Virus record (IMG/VR): IMGVR_UViG_3300021599_002910
Coordinates: 1-64,000 of that record
Strand: one strand, 5' to 3'
DNA length: 64,000 nt
Source: a virus
Below the pieces are notes generated by a model. The model saw only the letters and a program-made list of their open reading frames with translations, was not told the origin of the DNA and did no database searches. Position 1 is the first letter of the stretch, and every line of letters starts with the position of its first letter. This document shows, one piece after another, positions 1-7,314 of this stretch. Both the position numbers and the translations under genes were made by a program.

Positions 1-2
1 CA

Positions 3-740
3 ACCCAAGTTTCAGTTCAAGACAAAGTTCGTAACTACCAAGGTCAAAACCGTTTCATCCTCAACATGAAAGACGCTCTCAAGAAGTGGGGAGGTTTAAC
101 CCCAAAGCAACTCGAAGCCACCGAGAAGGCTCTTAACTCTGAAGTTAAGGTTATCAACAAGGAAGAGCTTCCTGAGGATGTGAAGCGTATCGTTGACTAC
201 AAGGGCGAGAACCCTTTCGTAAAGGACATCGCCTCCAAATTTCAGAAGTGGGGTACACTTACCTCAAAGCAAATCTCAGCCGCTGTGGCTCAGATTCAGA
301 AGGAAGAAGATAAGGAGAAGACCATTCGTATGAACTGGCCTACCGAAGGTGAGACCATTAAACTTGGTCGTAAAAAGGGTATGGAACTCAAAGAGACCTA
401 CGGTCTTCAGTTTAACCCCATCCTTATCGACATCACTCGTGTGAAGGCGGTGTCACCAAAGGCGGTACAGTTCACAGGTAAGTTGACTATCAAGCGTGGT
501 AAGGTTTGTACATGTTGCATGAAGACTCTCACAGATGAGTTCTCTATGTTGACTGGTCTCGGTAAGATTTGTGCGGGTCATATGGGTGTGGAATATATCA
601 AGGACGCTTCAGAAGCAGAAAGATTCCGTCAAGATTATCTTCGTCGGGTGGAAGAAATTGGTGAATTGACTTTTTGGGTTCCTAAATCCCAAATCAAAAA
701 GTGGGATGGTGAGACTGAAGCAATCCTTCGAGCAATGTAA
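3..740 (+). CDS. Zinc-finger protein with duplicated KWGxLTxKQ motif, 5' end outside window
   Basis: The reading frame is open from base 3 with no stop, so the gene almost certainly begins upstream; the first Met in the window is at 66. A motif occurs twice: NRFILNMKDALKKWGGLTPK near the edge, and again about 55 residues later ending KWGTLTSKQ. This motif is seen in many phage and replication-associated proteins as a small helical module. The C-terminal part has CTCC and, about 22 residues later, CAGH, a likely C-x2-C/C-x2-H zinc site. Function is unknown; a DNA-binding or DNA-processing role is an inference. A strong terminator follows directly. Confidence 0.75.
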   Translation, partial: TQVSVQDKVRNYQGQNRFILNMKDALKKWGGLTPKQLEATEKALNSEVKVINKEELPEDVKRIVDYKGENPFVKDIASKFQKWGTLTSKQISAAVAQIQKEEDKEKTIRMNWPTEGETIKLGRKKGMELKETYGLQFNPILIDITRVKAVSPKAVQFTGKLTIKRGKVCTCCMKTLTDEFSMLTGLGKICAGHMGVEYIKDASEAERFRQDYLRRVEEIGELTFWVPKSQIKKWDGETEAILRAM

Positions 741-746
741 TAAGAA

Positions 747-772
747 CCCCTCCAATAAGGAGGGGTTTTTTT
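747..772 (+). terminator. Rho-independent terminator
   Basis: CCCCTCC/GGAGGGG stem with AATAA loop followed by a T run, directly after the zinc-finger gene stop. Confidence 0.9.
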
Positions 773-811
773 ATTTGGTTTATTTGAAATAATTTTTTAT
801 AATTTTAAACT

Positions 812-970
812 ATGACAAAACAAGAAGTAAAAGATGCGATTTTTTCTTTAGACTACGTCTCAGGGCAATTGAAAGTTTATGGTGAGAAAAACGATTATGA
901 CCACGAGCTTTTACTAAGACACCTCAAAGACGTTGTTAATAAAATCGAATCAGACAAACCATCCAATTAA
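812..970 (+). CDS. Small hypothetical protein (52 aa)
   Basis: ATG at 812 to TAA at 968-970 encodes a 52-residue charged, helical protein beginning MTKQEVKDAIFSLDYVSGQL. It lies alone between two terminators. I do not recognise it. The 5' leader is A/T-rich with no Shine-Dalgarno, as for most genes here. Confidence 0.6.
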   Translation: MTKQEVKDAIFSLDYVSGQLKVYGEKNDYDHELLLRHLKDVVNKIESDKPSN

Positions 971-977
971 TTTCAAA

Positions 978-1002
978 CCTCTCCAATCAGGAGGGGTTTT
1001 TT
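978..1002 (+). terminator. Rho-independent terminator
   Basis: CCTCTCC/GGAGGGG stem (one T-G pair) with AATCA loop and a T run, after the 52-residue gene. Confidence 0.85.
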
Positions 1003-1013
1003 ATTTTGTTTTG

Positions 1014-1020
1014 TATTTAT
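1014..1020 (+). promoter_or_regulatory. TATTTAT late-type promoter element
   Basis: TATTTAT ends 4 bases before the ATG at 1025. It is the first of about 40 copies in this window placed at discrete distances before start codons, always in the orientation of the gene. If it is a -10/-7 element, transcription would start at or next to the ATG. It heads the five-gene tagged operon 1025-2537. Confidence 0.6.
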
Positions 1021-1024
1021 AATC

Positions 1025-1240
1025 ATGAGAGAACTCATCAAAAAAATATTAAGGGAGGCAATTGTTTTGACATCAGACACACCTGATTGGGTGGAGAAGT
1101 TTCATGAACTTTCAAAAGAGGAGAGAATTCAATTTATTAAGGACTACAAAGTTCGTATCGAACGTATACTTCCAAAGATTATAGAATTTTTTAAAGTTAA
1201 GTTTGGGGATGAGTTGGTGAAGATTGCCACTCGAATATGA
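1025..1240 (+). CDS. Short tagged cargo protein (form D tag)
   Basis: 71 residues starting MRELIKKILREAI. This is an amphipathic helix ending in LRE|A, matching the form D tags at 50103-51173 (minus strand) and 62624. The rest, WVEKFHELSKEERIQFIKDY and a hydrophobic tail, is not recognised. It is the first gene of an operon of small tagged proteins. Head packaging is inferred from the tag only. Confidence 0.6.
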   Translation: MRELIKKILREAIVLTSDTPDWVEKFHELSKEERIQFIKDYKVRIERILPKIIEFFKVKFGDELVKIATRI

Positions 1241-1270
1241 GGTTTTTGAAATGACCTGGACAAAAGTATG

Positions 1271-1585
1271 ATGAAAAGATATATTATTACAGAACAACAA
1301 AACGATAGGATAAAAGAAATTATCAAACAGGTTGCTGAGACTTTCACAAACAACTCTGTTATGAAAACTGAGGTTGCGATTGAAGAAGGTAAAGCAATGA
1401 TGGGTGGAACCTATTATATTCTTCATCCAATATTTTATGTTACCGAAAGAACTATGGGTCCTGATTTTCATTTTTTTAAACACCAACTTGCACAGTTCGT
1501 TGAGGATATGGTTGGAGTTCCCGTTCATTCAGCCACCGCAACAATAAGAAATATTAACCATGAAGTACGTAATAACAGAAAATAG
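1271..1585 (+). CDS. Tagged small protein (form B)
   Basis: The N-terminus MKRYIITEQQNDRIKEIIKQ is a form B tag. Two ATGs occur in tandem (1268 and 1271); the second gives the family-standard start. The 104-residue body is unrecognised. It overlaps the start of the next gene (1560) by 26 bases, implying translational coupling. Confidence 0.6.
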   Translation: MKRYIITEQQNDRIKEIIKQVAETFTNNSVMKTEVAIEEGKAMMGGTYYILHPIFYVTERTMGPDFHFFKHQLAQFVEDMVGVPVHSATATIRNINHEVRNNRK

Positions 1586-1913
1586 GTTAAAAAATTTGAT
1601 ATTATCTTATCTTGATTCAATCGATTGGTGGGAGTGGGATATTGGTGATGGTGAGTTTAATCTTGCAGACGGACAGTATAATACAAGCAAAATTCTTTAC
1701 AGAATTCAATATTCAAGTATGCATCCACACAGAGAGTTTGAAGTGATTTACCTTAGTGATGGATTAGTTACTCAATTAACTAAACTTTTTTCAATTCCTA
1801 ATCTCGACGCCATCAAAACCATAATAAATTGGTTCAATGAGAGATATGATAAATCCCTCACAATGGATAATTTTGAGTGGATGCATGAAGAAGACCAAAA
1901 TGAAGACGAGTAA
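1560..1913 (+). CDS. Tagged small acidic protein, WF family (form B)
   Basis: 117 residues beginning MKYVITENRLKNLILSYLDS. The middle is acidic (WWEWDIGDGEF). The C-terminus IINWFNERYDKSLTMDNFEW carries the W-F-(N/E)-E-(R/K)-(F/Y) motif shared by several small tagged proteins here (1915, 30947, 43175, 43549, 49661). I treat these as one paralogous family of unknown function. Confidence 0.7.
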   Translation: MKYVITENRLKNLILSYLDSIDWWEWDIGDGEFNLADGQYNTSKILYRIQYSSMHPHREFEVIYLSDGLVTQLTKLFSIPNLDAIKTIINWFNERYDKSLTMDNFEWMHEEDQNEDE

Positions 1914-1914
1914 T

Positions 1915-2223
1915 ATGAAATACATTATTTCTGAAAATAGGTTGAATCAGTTTATTATCGACTACCTTAACAATTTGATTGAAAGGAAGGTTGTTAACCG
2001 ACTTCATCCTTATATTGTAGTATCTCACCAAATTGGGGATGGTGAAGACGATTGGGAGGACATTATGGAATTTGACCACACAGATGGAAGATTATGGGTT
2101 AACCGCCACTTCCAAAAAAATATGACCGATATGTTTGCTTTGAGTGAAGAAAAAATGAAACTCTTAATTAAACTATGGTTCGAAAATAAATTCAATGTTA
2201 AGGTGGAATTCGTAGAGCCATGA
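1915..2223 (+). CDS. Tagged small protein, WF family (form B)
   Basis: The start at 1915 is chosen because it gives the form B tag MKYIISENRLNQFIIDYLNN and lies 1 base after the previous stop. 102 residues; the C-terminus LWFENKFNVKVEFVEP matches the WF-family ending. The middle contains GDGEDDWEDIMEFD. It overlaps the next gene by 4 bases (ATGA). Same family as 1560; function unknown. Confidence 0.7.
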   Translation: MKYIISENRLNQFIIDYLNNLIERKVVNRLHPYIVVSHQIGDGEDDWEDIMEFDHTDGRLWVNRHFQKNMTDMFALSEEKMKLLIKLWFENKFNVKVEFVEP

Positions 2224-2537
2224 AATACATCATCACAGAAAATAGATTAAACAAGTTCCTTGGAATTGTTGGAGAATCTAAAATAAATGACAAGATTTTT
2301 TTATTTCTTGACAGTTACCTTGAGGACTATTCTCCTGAGGAAACTAACAACCTAGTCTTGTTCGGAAAAGGTAAGGAAAACAAGATGGCATATGAGAAAG
2401 GTGACCAAATTTTATTCGTTACTGACCAACTTTTCGAACTCGTAAAAATCATGTTTAACCTATCCAAAACAGGAACAAAAGAGGTTTTCAAGGATTACTT
2501 GGGTAACATGGGTTACAGGGTCAAAAGGTTCATGTAA
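2220..2537 (+). CDS. Tagged small protein (form B)
   Basis: 105 residues, tag MKYIITENRLNKFLGIVGES. The body has the same layout as its two upstream neighbours (acidic middle, short basic C-terminus GYRVKRFM) but lacks a clear WF motif, so it may be a diverged member. Last gene of the 1025-2537 operon. Confidence 0.65.
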   Translation: MKYIITENRLNKFLGIVGESKINDKIFLFLDSYLEDYSPEETNNLVLFGKGKENKMAYEKGDQILFVTDQLFELVKIMFNLSKTGTKEVFKDYLGNMGYRVKRFM

Positions 2538-2586
2538 GACGATTTTCGGATTTTCAAAGATATTTATAAGAGAATATAAATCCCAT

Positions 2587-2624
2587 CCCATCTCAACTTA
2601 GTTGTAGGTGAAGATGGGTTTTTT
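2587..2624 (+). terminator. Rho-independent terminator overlapping a TATTTAT element
   Basis: CCCATCT/AGATGGG stem with a 18-base loop and T run. A TATTTAT element (2624-2630) begins at the end of the T run, 21 bases before the ATG at 2652. Another TATTTAT sits at 2561-2567. Confidence 0.75.
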
Positions 2625-2651
2625 ATTTATAAACCGTTAAATAAAACGAAA

Positions 2652-3062
2652 ATGAAGAAACAATTTTTGTTATTTTTTGCTCTCGTATGTTCGCTAGTAA
2701 CATTTGCACATGTGAACGCTCCGTTAGCAGGAAATGTTGGTTGGGATTCCAAAGCATGGGGTCAGAAAGTTAACTTTCATAAAAAGAATTTGAATGTATC
2801 TTTCCAGTTCATGCAAGACAAGGCGTCTTTTGTAAGAATGCCTGTTTTAGTTGGATACCGTAAGCACCTTAAGAAGAACCTTTATGTTGGTCTTGACGGG
2901 GGTGTTACTTTGTTCGATGGACAAAAAGGGCAATTTACTTATGTCCCTACCATTGGATACAAGATAAACAAGAAGTGGTGCTTAGAACAATCAATTCTAA
3001 GAACTGTAAAAGATGGTAAGCATTCCAACCTTGTAGGTTTGGGTCTGAACTATCATTTATAG
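2652..3062 (+). CDS. Secreted outer-membrane beta-barrel-like protein
   Basis: 136 residues with a clear signal peptide (MKKQFLLFFALVCSLVTFAH). Alternating beta-strand segments follow (VRMPVLVGYRKHLKKNLYVG, NLVGLGLNYHL), with a C-terminal hydrophobic/aromatic strand typical of outer-membrane barrels. A phage-encoded envelope protein could alter receptors or exclude other phages; that role is an inference. The TATTTAT element is 21 bases upstream, the spacing seen for untagged genes here. Confidence 0.6.
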   Translation: MKKQFLLFFALVCSLVTFAHVNAPLAGNVGWDSKAWGQKVNFHKKNLNVSFQFMQDKASFVRMPVLVGYRKHLKKNLYVGLDGGVTLFDGQKGQFTYVPTIGYKINKKWCLEQSILRTVKDGKHSNLVGLGLNYHL

Positions 3063-3092
3063 TCTAAACAAAATTAAACCTTTTAAAAAACT

Positions 3093-3200
3093 ATGGAACA
3101 ATTAGAATTTTTATGGCATTGGCACTTTTTATTAGGTGTCGTTGTCGGAGTTGTGGTGGGACCACATATTCTAAAGCTTGTTTCTAAAATCAAGAAATAA
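3093..3200 (+). CDS. Single-pass membrane micro-protein (35 aa)
   Basis: ATG 3093 to TAA 3198-3200. One hydrophobic segment (HFLLGVVVGVVVGPHILKLV) follows an acidic/aromatic N-terminus, with a basic C-terminus SKIKK. It sits between the barrel-like protein and a terminator, probably co-transcribed with it. Function unknown. Confidence 0.6.
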   Translation: MEQLEFLWHWHFLLGVVVGVVVGPHILKLVSKIKK

Positions 3201-3207
3201 GTAAAGG

Positions 3208-3231
3208 CCCCCGAGAAATCGGGGGTTTTTT
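3208..3231 (+). terminator. Rho-independent terminator
   Basis: CCCCCGA/TCGGGGG stem with GAAA tetraloop and T run. Confidence 0.92.
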
Positions 3232-3254
3232 TATGTCCAAAGTATTTATAAAAC

Positions 3255-4820
3255 ATGGAACTACGCTCCCTCATTTGGAAAGTATTAAAAGAACAAGTTG
3301 ACCAAAATGTTCTCAATCTCAAAAACAAATATGTAGGTGAGGGAAAGCCCATTTCAGAAGATGACTTCAATAAAATAGTTGAAGTTACGGGTAACAAATT
3401 TTATTTATTGAGTTGGCTCACAAAGAAGGTGGGAACTGGTATTATCAAAGCCGAGGATGTATACAAGTATAAAGAATACTTCGACCTATACGAGAAAAAT
3501 AAGAAAAAGTTTGAATACAAGGACATTCACCTGTATAGGACCGCCGAAGATGTTAAGAAATTTTTGCAAGAGATTGTTAAACTTAGAGAAGGAAATATTG
3601 TCTATGATGAAATACAGGGTAAAGATAACTTTGTTTCACAAAATGATATCGAGAAGTTGGAATCCTCAGGTGGAATAAAATACTTGGGGATATATGACAA
3701 TGGCGACTACAAGTATCAGGTATTCGAAGTTTTTGGTGTAAACAAAGATGTTTGGAAGTTATATAGAGACATTCTAGGAAGATGCAAAGGAAGAGACAAA
3801 GGTGCTAAAATTGATATATGTACCATAGGTCAATATAGTTACTTCAAAAATTATCTGACTGACCCAAAGGGTTCAAGTTATTTTTTACTTTTTAATTTGG
3901 ATGATAGGAGGTCTCCTTATCAATTACATCATGAGTCAGGTCAGTTTATGGACAAAAATGACTATGAAACGCATAAGATAAAACAAATAGATTTTTTCAA
4001 ATTTGTTGGTGATAGGGTTCCAAAATATAGTATCGAAGCTGAAAATTTTCCAAGCCAATTTGAAATCCCCGTTAAAGATAAAGGTTTCGAAGACGACAAT
4101 GGTAGAAAGCAGGGTGTGTGGAAATACTTTTACGGTGGAGGACAACTTGCGGGAATTAAGACTTATAAAAATGGTGAAGAAGAAGGGCCTTTTGTTCAAT
4201 ACTATTCCGACGGAAAAATTGAGAAAAAGGGAACCACTTTAAGTGGAGGTTTAGTAGGTGAATATGAAGAGAATTTCAAAAACGGAAAAATTTACAGAAA
4301 AGGCACATATAATAATAACGGAAAACGAATAGGTATATGGATGATGGGTGATTGGGACGGAGTTTATAAGAATATGAATTATTCAGATATGACTCAAACG
4401 GGCTATACTGGTACAGGTAAAATTAGATATGTTTCCAACATGAGAGACGAACGGGATTCTTACCCATATGGTAAAACTATTTTTTTCGGAAGAACAGGAA
4501 AAGTTGAAGCCATGGGTAAAATCGGAGCTACTAAGTCTTACTTAGGTAAATGGACTTATTATTTTCCAAATGGAGCTATTCGCTCCCAAGGTAGTTTTCG
4601 AGGGGGTTACCGAAGTGGTCTTTGGACTGACGTGGTCAAATCGAAAGATGGAAACATGTATATTTTCGAGGCTGATTTCTCATTAGGGACGCCATCAGAC
4701 AAAGTAAACGTTTATGATATCAATGGTGAGTTTTTGAAAAAAGTAAGTCCAAAAAAAATTAATCCACCTTATTGGGAAAATACTTATTTAAGTACAGAAA
4801 AATTTAAAGCAATAACATGA
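3255..4820 (+). CDS. Tagged large protein with MORN-like repeats (form D)
   Basis: 521 residues. The N-terminus MELRSLIWKVLKEQVDQ is a tag ending LKE|Q. Residues about 270-490 hold MORN-like units (GVWKYFYGGGQLAGIKTYKN, GKWTYYFPNGAIRSQGSF, GLWTDVV), a fold used for membrane or protein contacts. The N-terminal half (about 20-260) is unrecognised. TATTTAT lies 5 bases before the ATG. It overlaps the next gene by 4 bases (ATGA). One of the largest candidate cargo proteins. Confidence 0.75.
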   Translation: MELRSLIWKVLKEQVDQNVLNLKNKYVGEGKPISEDDFNKIVEVTGNKFYLLSWLTKKVGTGIIKAEDVYKYKEYFDLYEKNKKKFEYKDIHLYRTAEDVKKFLQEIVKLREGNIVYDEIQGKDNFVSQNDIEKLESSGGIKYLGIYDNGDYKYQVFEVFGVNKDVWKLYRDILGRCKGRDKGAKIDICTIGQYSYFKNYLTDPKGSSYFLLFNLDDRRSPYQLHHESGQFMDKNDYETHKIKQIDFFKFVGDRVPKYSIEAENFPSQFEIPVKDKGFEDDNGRKQGVWKYFYGGGQLAGIKTYKNGEEEGPFVQYYSDGKIEKKGTTLSGGLVGEYEENFKNGKIYRKGTYNNNGKRIGIWMMGDWDGVYKNMNYSDMTQTGYTGTGKIRYVSNMRDERDSYPYGKTIFFGRTGKVEAMGKIGATKSYLGKWTYYFPNGAIRSQGSFRGGYRSGLWTDVVKSKDGNMYIFEADFSLGTPSDKVNVYDINGEFLKKVSPKKINPPYWENTYLSTEKFKAIT

Positions 4821-5137
4821 AAAAAATCACATTAATTCTGCTCGGTGTATTTGCCACACTTACACTAGCAGCTCAACCGCCTATGAGACCACAAGGCCAA
4901 AGACCTCTTCCTAATCAATTTAGAGACTTTATAGACCATCGACAAAGATGGGAAATGGAAAGACCTCAGATTGAAAAGAAAGACGGTAAAGTCATTATAA
5001 CAATGTCTGAAGAACAATTCAAAAGAATGCAACAAATGAGAGCGGCTCAAAGAATTAGAATGGCTCAACATAAACCACAACCTGTGTGTTCCAAATGTCA
5101 AAGACATCATGGTAAACCACACAGAAGAAAAGTTTAA
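4817..5137 (+). CDS. Small secreted Met/Gln/Arg-rich protein
   Basis: 106 residues with a signal peptide (MKKITLILLGVFATLTLAAQ). A low-complexity Pro/Arg/Gln region and a helical Met/Arg stretch (EEQFKRMQQMRAAQRIRMAQ) follow. The C-terminus has CSKCQRHH, a possible metal-binding knuckle. Translationally coupled to the MORN protein. A periplasmic metal-binding or chaperone-like role is only a guess. Confidence 0.55.
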   Translation: MKKITLILLGVFATLTLAAQPPMRPQGQRPLPNQFRDFIDHRQRWEMERPQIEKKDGKVIITMSEEQFKRMQQMRAAQRIRMAQHKPQPVCSKCQRHHGKPHRRKV

Positions 5138-5143
5138 TAAATC

Positions 5144-5215
5144 ATGAAACAAATCTGTAATTTCATCACGAAAATAACTTTTGGTAAAGTATGTTTCGGA
5201 TGGTGTAAAAAGTAA
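5144..5215 (+). CDS. Micro-protein (23 aa), Cys/aromatic-rich
   Basis: ATG 5144 to TAA 5213-5215 encodes 23 residues ending KVCFGWCKK, with three cysteines and a basic tail. It starts 6 bases after the previous stop and ends just before a terminator, so it looks like the last gene of the operon. Too short for a family call. Confidence 0.45.
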   Translation: MKQICNFITKITFGKVCFGWCKK

Positions 5216-5220
5216 AAGAG

Positions 5221-5244
5221 CCCCTCATTAGAGGGGTTTTTTTT
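5221..5244 (+). terminator. Rho-independent terminator
   Basis: CCCCTC/GAGGGG stem with ATTA loop and eight T's. Confidence 0.9.
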
Positions 5245-5259
5245 GTCACAAAATTTTCC

Positions 5260-5267
5260 TATATTTG
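5260..5267 (+). promoter_or_regulatory. Host-type -7 element TATATTTG
   Basis: TATATTTG fits the Bacteroidota -7 box TAnnTTTG, 16 bases before the ATG at 5284. No good TTTG is seen at the standard -33 distance (that region is the T run of the terminator), so the promoter is only moderately supported. Confidence 0.45.
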
Positions 5268-5283
5268 TGAAAATATAAATAAT

Positions 5284-5499
5284 ATGAAAATAGATTTTGA
5301 CTCACCGAAAACAACTTCCAAAACTGTTTGGTTTAATGGAGAAACTGATGATGAAAGAAAATTCACAATCGTTGCCACTTGGGATGAGTGGGATGATTGG
5401 ACTGCGGACTCATCTGAAATTATGTGGGACGATGAAGCTGGTAATGAAGATGAGTGTCAAGAAATAATCCATGAGTTCCTTTCACAAATGAATTCATAA
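5284..5499 (+). CDS. Small acidic protein (71 aa)
   Basis: Very acidic and Trp-rich (TWDEWDDWTADSSEIMWDDE), with no tag. It follows a host-type promoter element and so may be an early gene. Its charge suggests a nucleic-acid-mimic or inhibitor protein, but this is only an inference. Confidence 0.6.
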   Translation: MKIDFDSPKTTSKTVWFNGETDDERKFTIVATWDEWDDWTADSSEIMWDDEAGNEDECQEIIHEFLSQMNS

Positions 5500-5559
5500 T
5501 ATCGGAATACTTTACTTGTTCAGGGTTTCAGGTTATAATCCCATAATAAATTAATCATT

Positions 5560-5898
5560 ATGAGTATTATCGCAATTATCGGGTGGGTTCTTTCAGTTGT
5601 CACCTCTCTTTTTTTAGGTAAAGGAGCAATTGAAAAAATCGTTGGAACCCAAGAAATGGTTGGAAATTTTGCTTACATGAAACTCGAAAAGTATAGAGTT
5701 ATTACAGGCGTAGGTGAACTTATTGGAGCAATCCTCCTTTCAGTTCCAATGACATCTGTTATCGGTGCTTTTATTATTTGTTGTTTCATGAGTGCGGCTG
5801 TTGTTTTACACTTATCTTTGATGGGTGGAAACAAAACAGAAATGCCAGCTCTTGTTGGCTTAGCTGCAGTTATAAGTTATCTCCTTAGACTTTTCTAA
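5560..5898 (+). CDS. DoxX-like four-helix membrane protein
   Basis: 112 residues with four predicted membrane segments. The pattern (LFLGKGAIEKIVGTQEMVGN, then RVITGVGELIGAILLSVP) resembles the DoxX/DoxX-like family of small integral membrane proteins linked to redox functions in bacteria. It carries no tag. Its role in a phage is unknown. Confidence 0.6.
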   Translation: MSIIAIIGWVLSVVTSLFLGKGAIEKIVGTQEMVGNFAYMKLEKYRVITGVGELIGAILLSVPMTSVIGAFIICCFMSAAVVLHLSLMGGNKTEMPALVGLAAVISYLLRLF

Positions 5899-5918
5899 AA
5901 CGAAACGTAAAATTCAAA

Positions 5919-5943
5919 CCCCTCCTTAGTGAGGGGTTTTTTT
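5919..5943 (+). terminator. Rho-independent terminator
   Basis: CCCCTC/GAGGGG stem with CTTAGT loop and T run. Confidence 0.9.
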
Positions 5944-5965
5944 GTTAATAAAGGTATTTATTTTT

Positions 5966-6637
5966 ATGAAGTATATCATAACCAAATCACAGTTGGCGAA
6001 GTTACAAGAACAAAAGGCTTGGTATAAACCGAGCACTTGGTTTGATGATGAAGAAGAGAAACCAAAGGTTACCGATTGTAGTCCTGAAATAATTGAAGCT
6101 GAAGATTGGAAAGAACTTTATTCTGAATTGGTTGAAAAGGGAATGATAAAACAGGGAGAAAAACTTCTGATAGTTTGGGGACCTGAACAAAGAATGTATT
6201 ACACACAAGACGGTAAAACCGCAATCAAAACTGTTATTGTATCAACTGGTGCGAATGGTTTTAACAATCGTCCTGATAATAAGGAAACACCAACAGGTTT
6301 GTTACAAGTAAAAGGAAAAGTTGAGGCAAAACCATATGAGGTGATTGTGGCTAAAACTCCAACAGGTAAAATTTTGGGTCCTGACAAAGACTCGATGAGA
6401 GTGGATGAGAAGGGACAAAGACACGTGGCTGAGGTTCTCACAGGTATTTTGGAACTCGATGGGTTAGAGCCATGTAACAAAAACGCATTTTCAAGGAACA
6501 TATATTTCCACGGAACAAACAAAGAGAAAAACTTAGGAACTCCTCGTTCCAACGGTTGTATTAGAGTTTCAAACAATGCAATTCAATGGATGTTGAACTC
6601 AATTCCTTCAGGCACCAAGGTATACATAAAACCGTAA
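5966..6637 (+). CDS. Tagged L,D-transpeptidase (YkuD fold)
   Basis: 223 residues from ATG 5966, chosen because it gives the form B tag MKYIITKSQLAKLQEQ with TATTTAT 4 bases upstream. The C-terminal half has the YkuD signature: NIYFHGT, then TPRSNGCIRVSN with the catalytic Cys in SNGCIR. It also has the substrate-loop region NRPDNKETPTGLLQV. Enzymes of this family form or exchange peptidoglycan cross-links in the periplasm. Carried behind a tag, it could remodel or reseal the wall after DNA entry; that is inferred. Confidence 0.85.
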   Translation: MKYIITKSQLAKLQEQKAWYKPSTWFDDEEEKPKVTDCSPEIIEAEDWKELYSELVEKGMIKQGEKLLIVWGPEQRMYYTQDGKTAIKTVIVSTGANGFNNRPDNKETPTGLLQVKGKVEAKPYEVIVAKTPTGKILGPDKDSMRVDEKGQRHVAEVLTGILELDGLEPCNKNAFSRNIYFHGTNKEKNLGTPRSNGCIRVSNNAIQWMLNSIPSGTKVYIKP

Positions 6638-6674
6638 TTTTCCTTTATAAATTTTATTTTTTATTATTCTTCTC

Positions 6675-7007
6675 ATGAGTAACAAAATCATTGAGCAAGA
6701 AAACAAAATGATTGCCGAGATTCTCGACAATTTCGATTTCCGTAAATGTGAAATCGCTATGAAGACTCTTCGATGGACTTGGGCTTTTGATTCAAATACA
6801 CCCACAATCGAAATGTTGAAATCATCTGCTGTCGGTAGGCTGAGAGATGCTATGGAATTGGCAAAAAAAGGGAAATGTTCGAAAGCAACTTACTTTTCTT
6901 CGAGTGGTGGACTCAAGGGAAATGCTTGGGTAAATAGGTATGGACATATCGAGGCAGTTAGATTAGAATTCGTATTAACAGATTGGGATTCAGATGGAGA
7001 TGTTTAA
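6675..7007 (+). CDS. Hypothetical protein (110 aa)
   Basis: An alpha/beta protein with a Gly-rich stretch (TYFSSSGGLKGNAWVNRYGH) and acidic ends (DWDSDGDV), with no tag. It overlaps the next gene by 14 bases. Not recognised. Confidence 0.65.
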   Translation: MSNKIIEQENKMIAEILDNFDFRKCEIAMKTLRWTWAFDSNTPTIEMLKSSAVGRLRDAMELAKKGKCSKATYFSSSGGLKGNAWVNRYGHIEAVRLEFVLTDWDSDGDV

Positions 7008-7314
7008 AAAAGGTGATAAATTCATTCACTTCACAAAATATGGTGGAATCAACAAAGGAGAGGTTCAAGGACTTCATTCCACAACGGTATGGGACTTCGA
7101 TAATTTATGTAGATATGAATCAATTTCCATCTTTACAACCGAAGGTGTAAGATTAAATTTAGATGGAACGGATGGTCGAATTTACAAAATTGATTCTGAA
7201 ATGGTCAAAGACCAAGCAAGACAGTTTGAAAAAATGATGAAAAAAGCTTCAGATAAAAAGAATAGACCATCCAAAGAAACAATTCACCACTTAGATGAAG
7301 ACAAAAAAACCTAG
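6994..7314 (+). CDS. Hypothetical protein (106 aa)
   Basis: The N-terminal part looks beta-rich (KGDKFIHFTKYGGINKGEVQ), like a small SH3-type or KOW-type barrel; the C-terminal part is a charged helix. It overlaps both neighbours, so it belongs to the transcription unit leading into the glycosyltransferases. No family call. Confidence 0.65.
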   Translation: MEMFKKGDKFIHFTKYGGINKGEVQGLHSTTVWDFDNLCRYESISIFTTEGVRLNLDGTDGRIYKIDSEMVKDQARQFEKMMKKASDKKNRPSKETIHHLDEDKKT

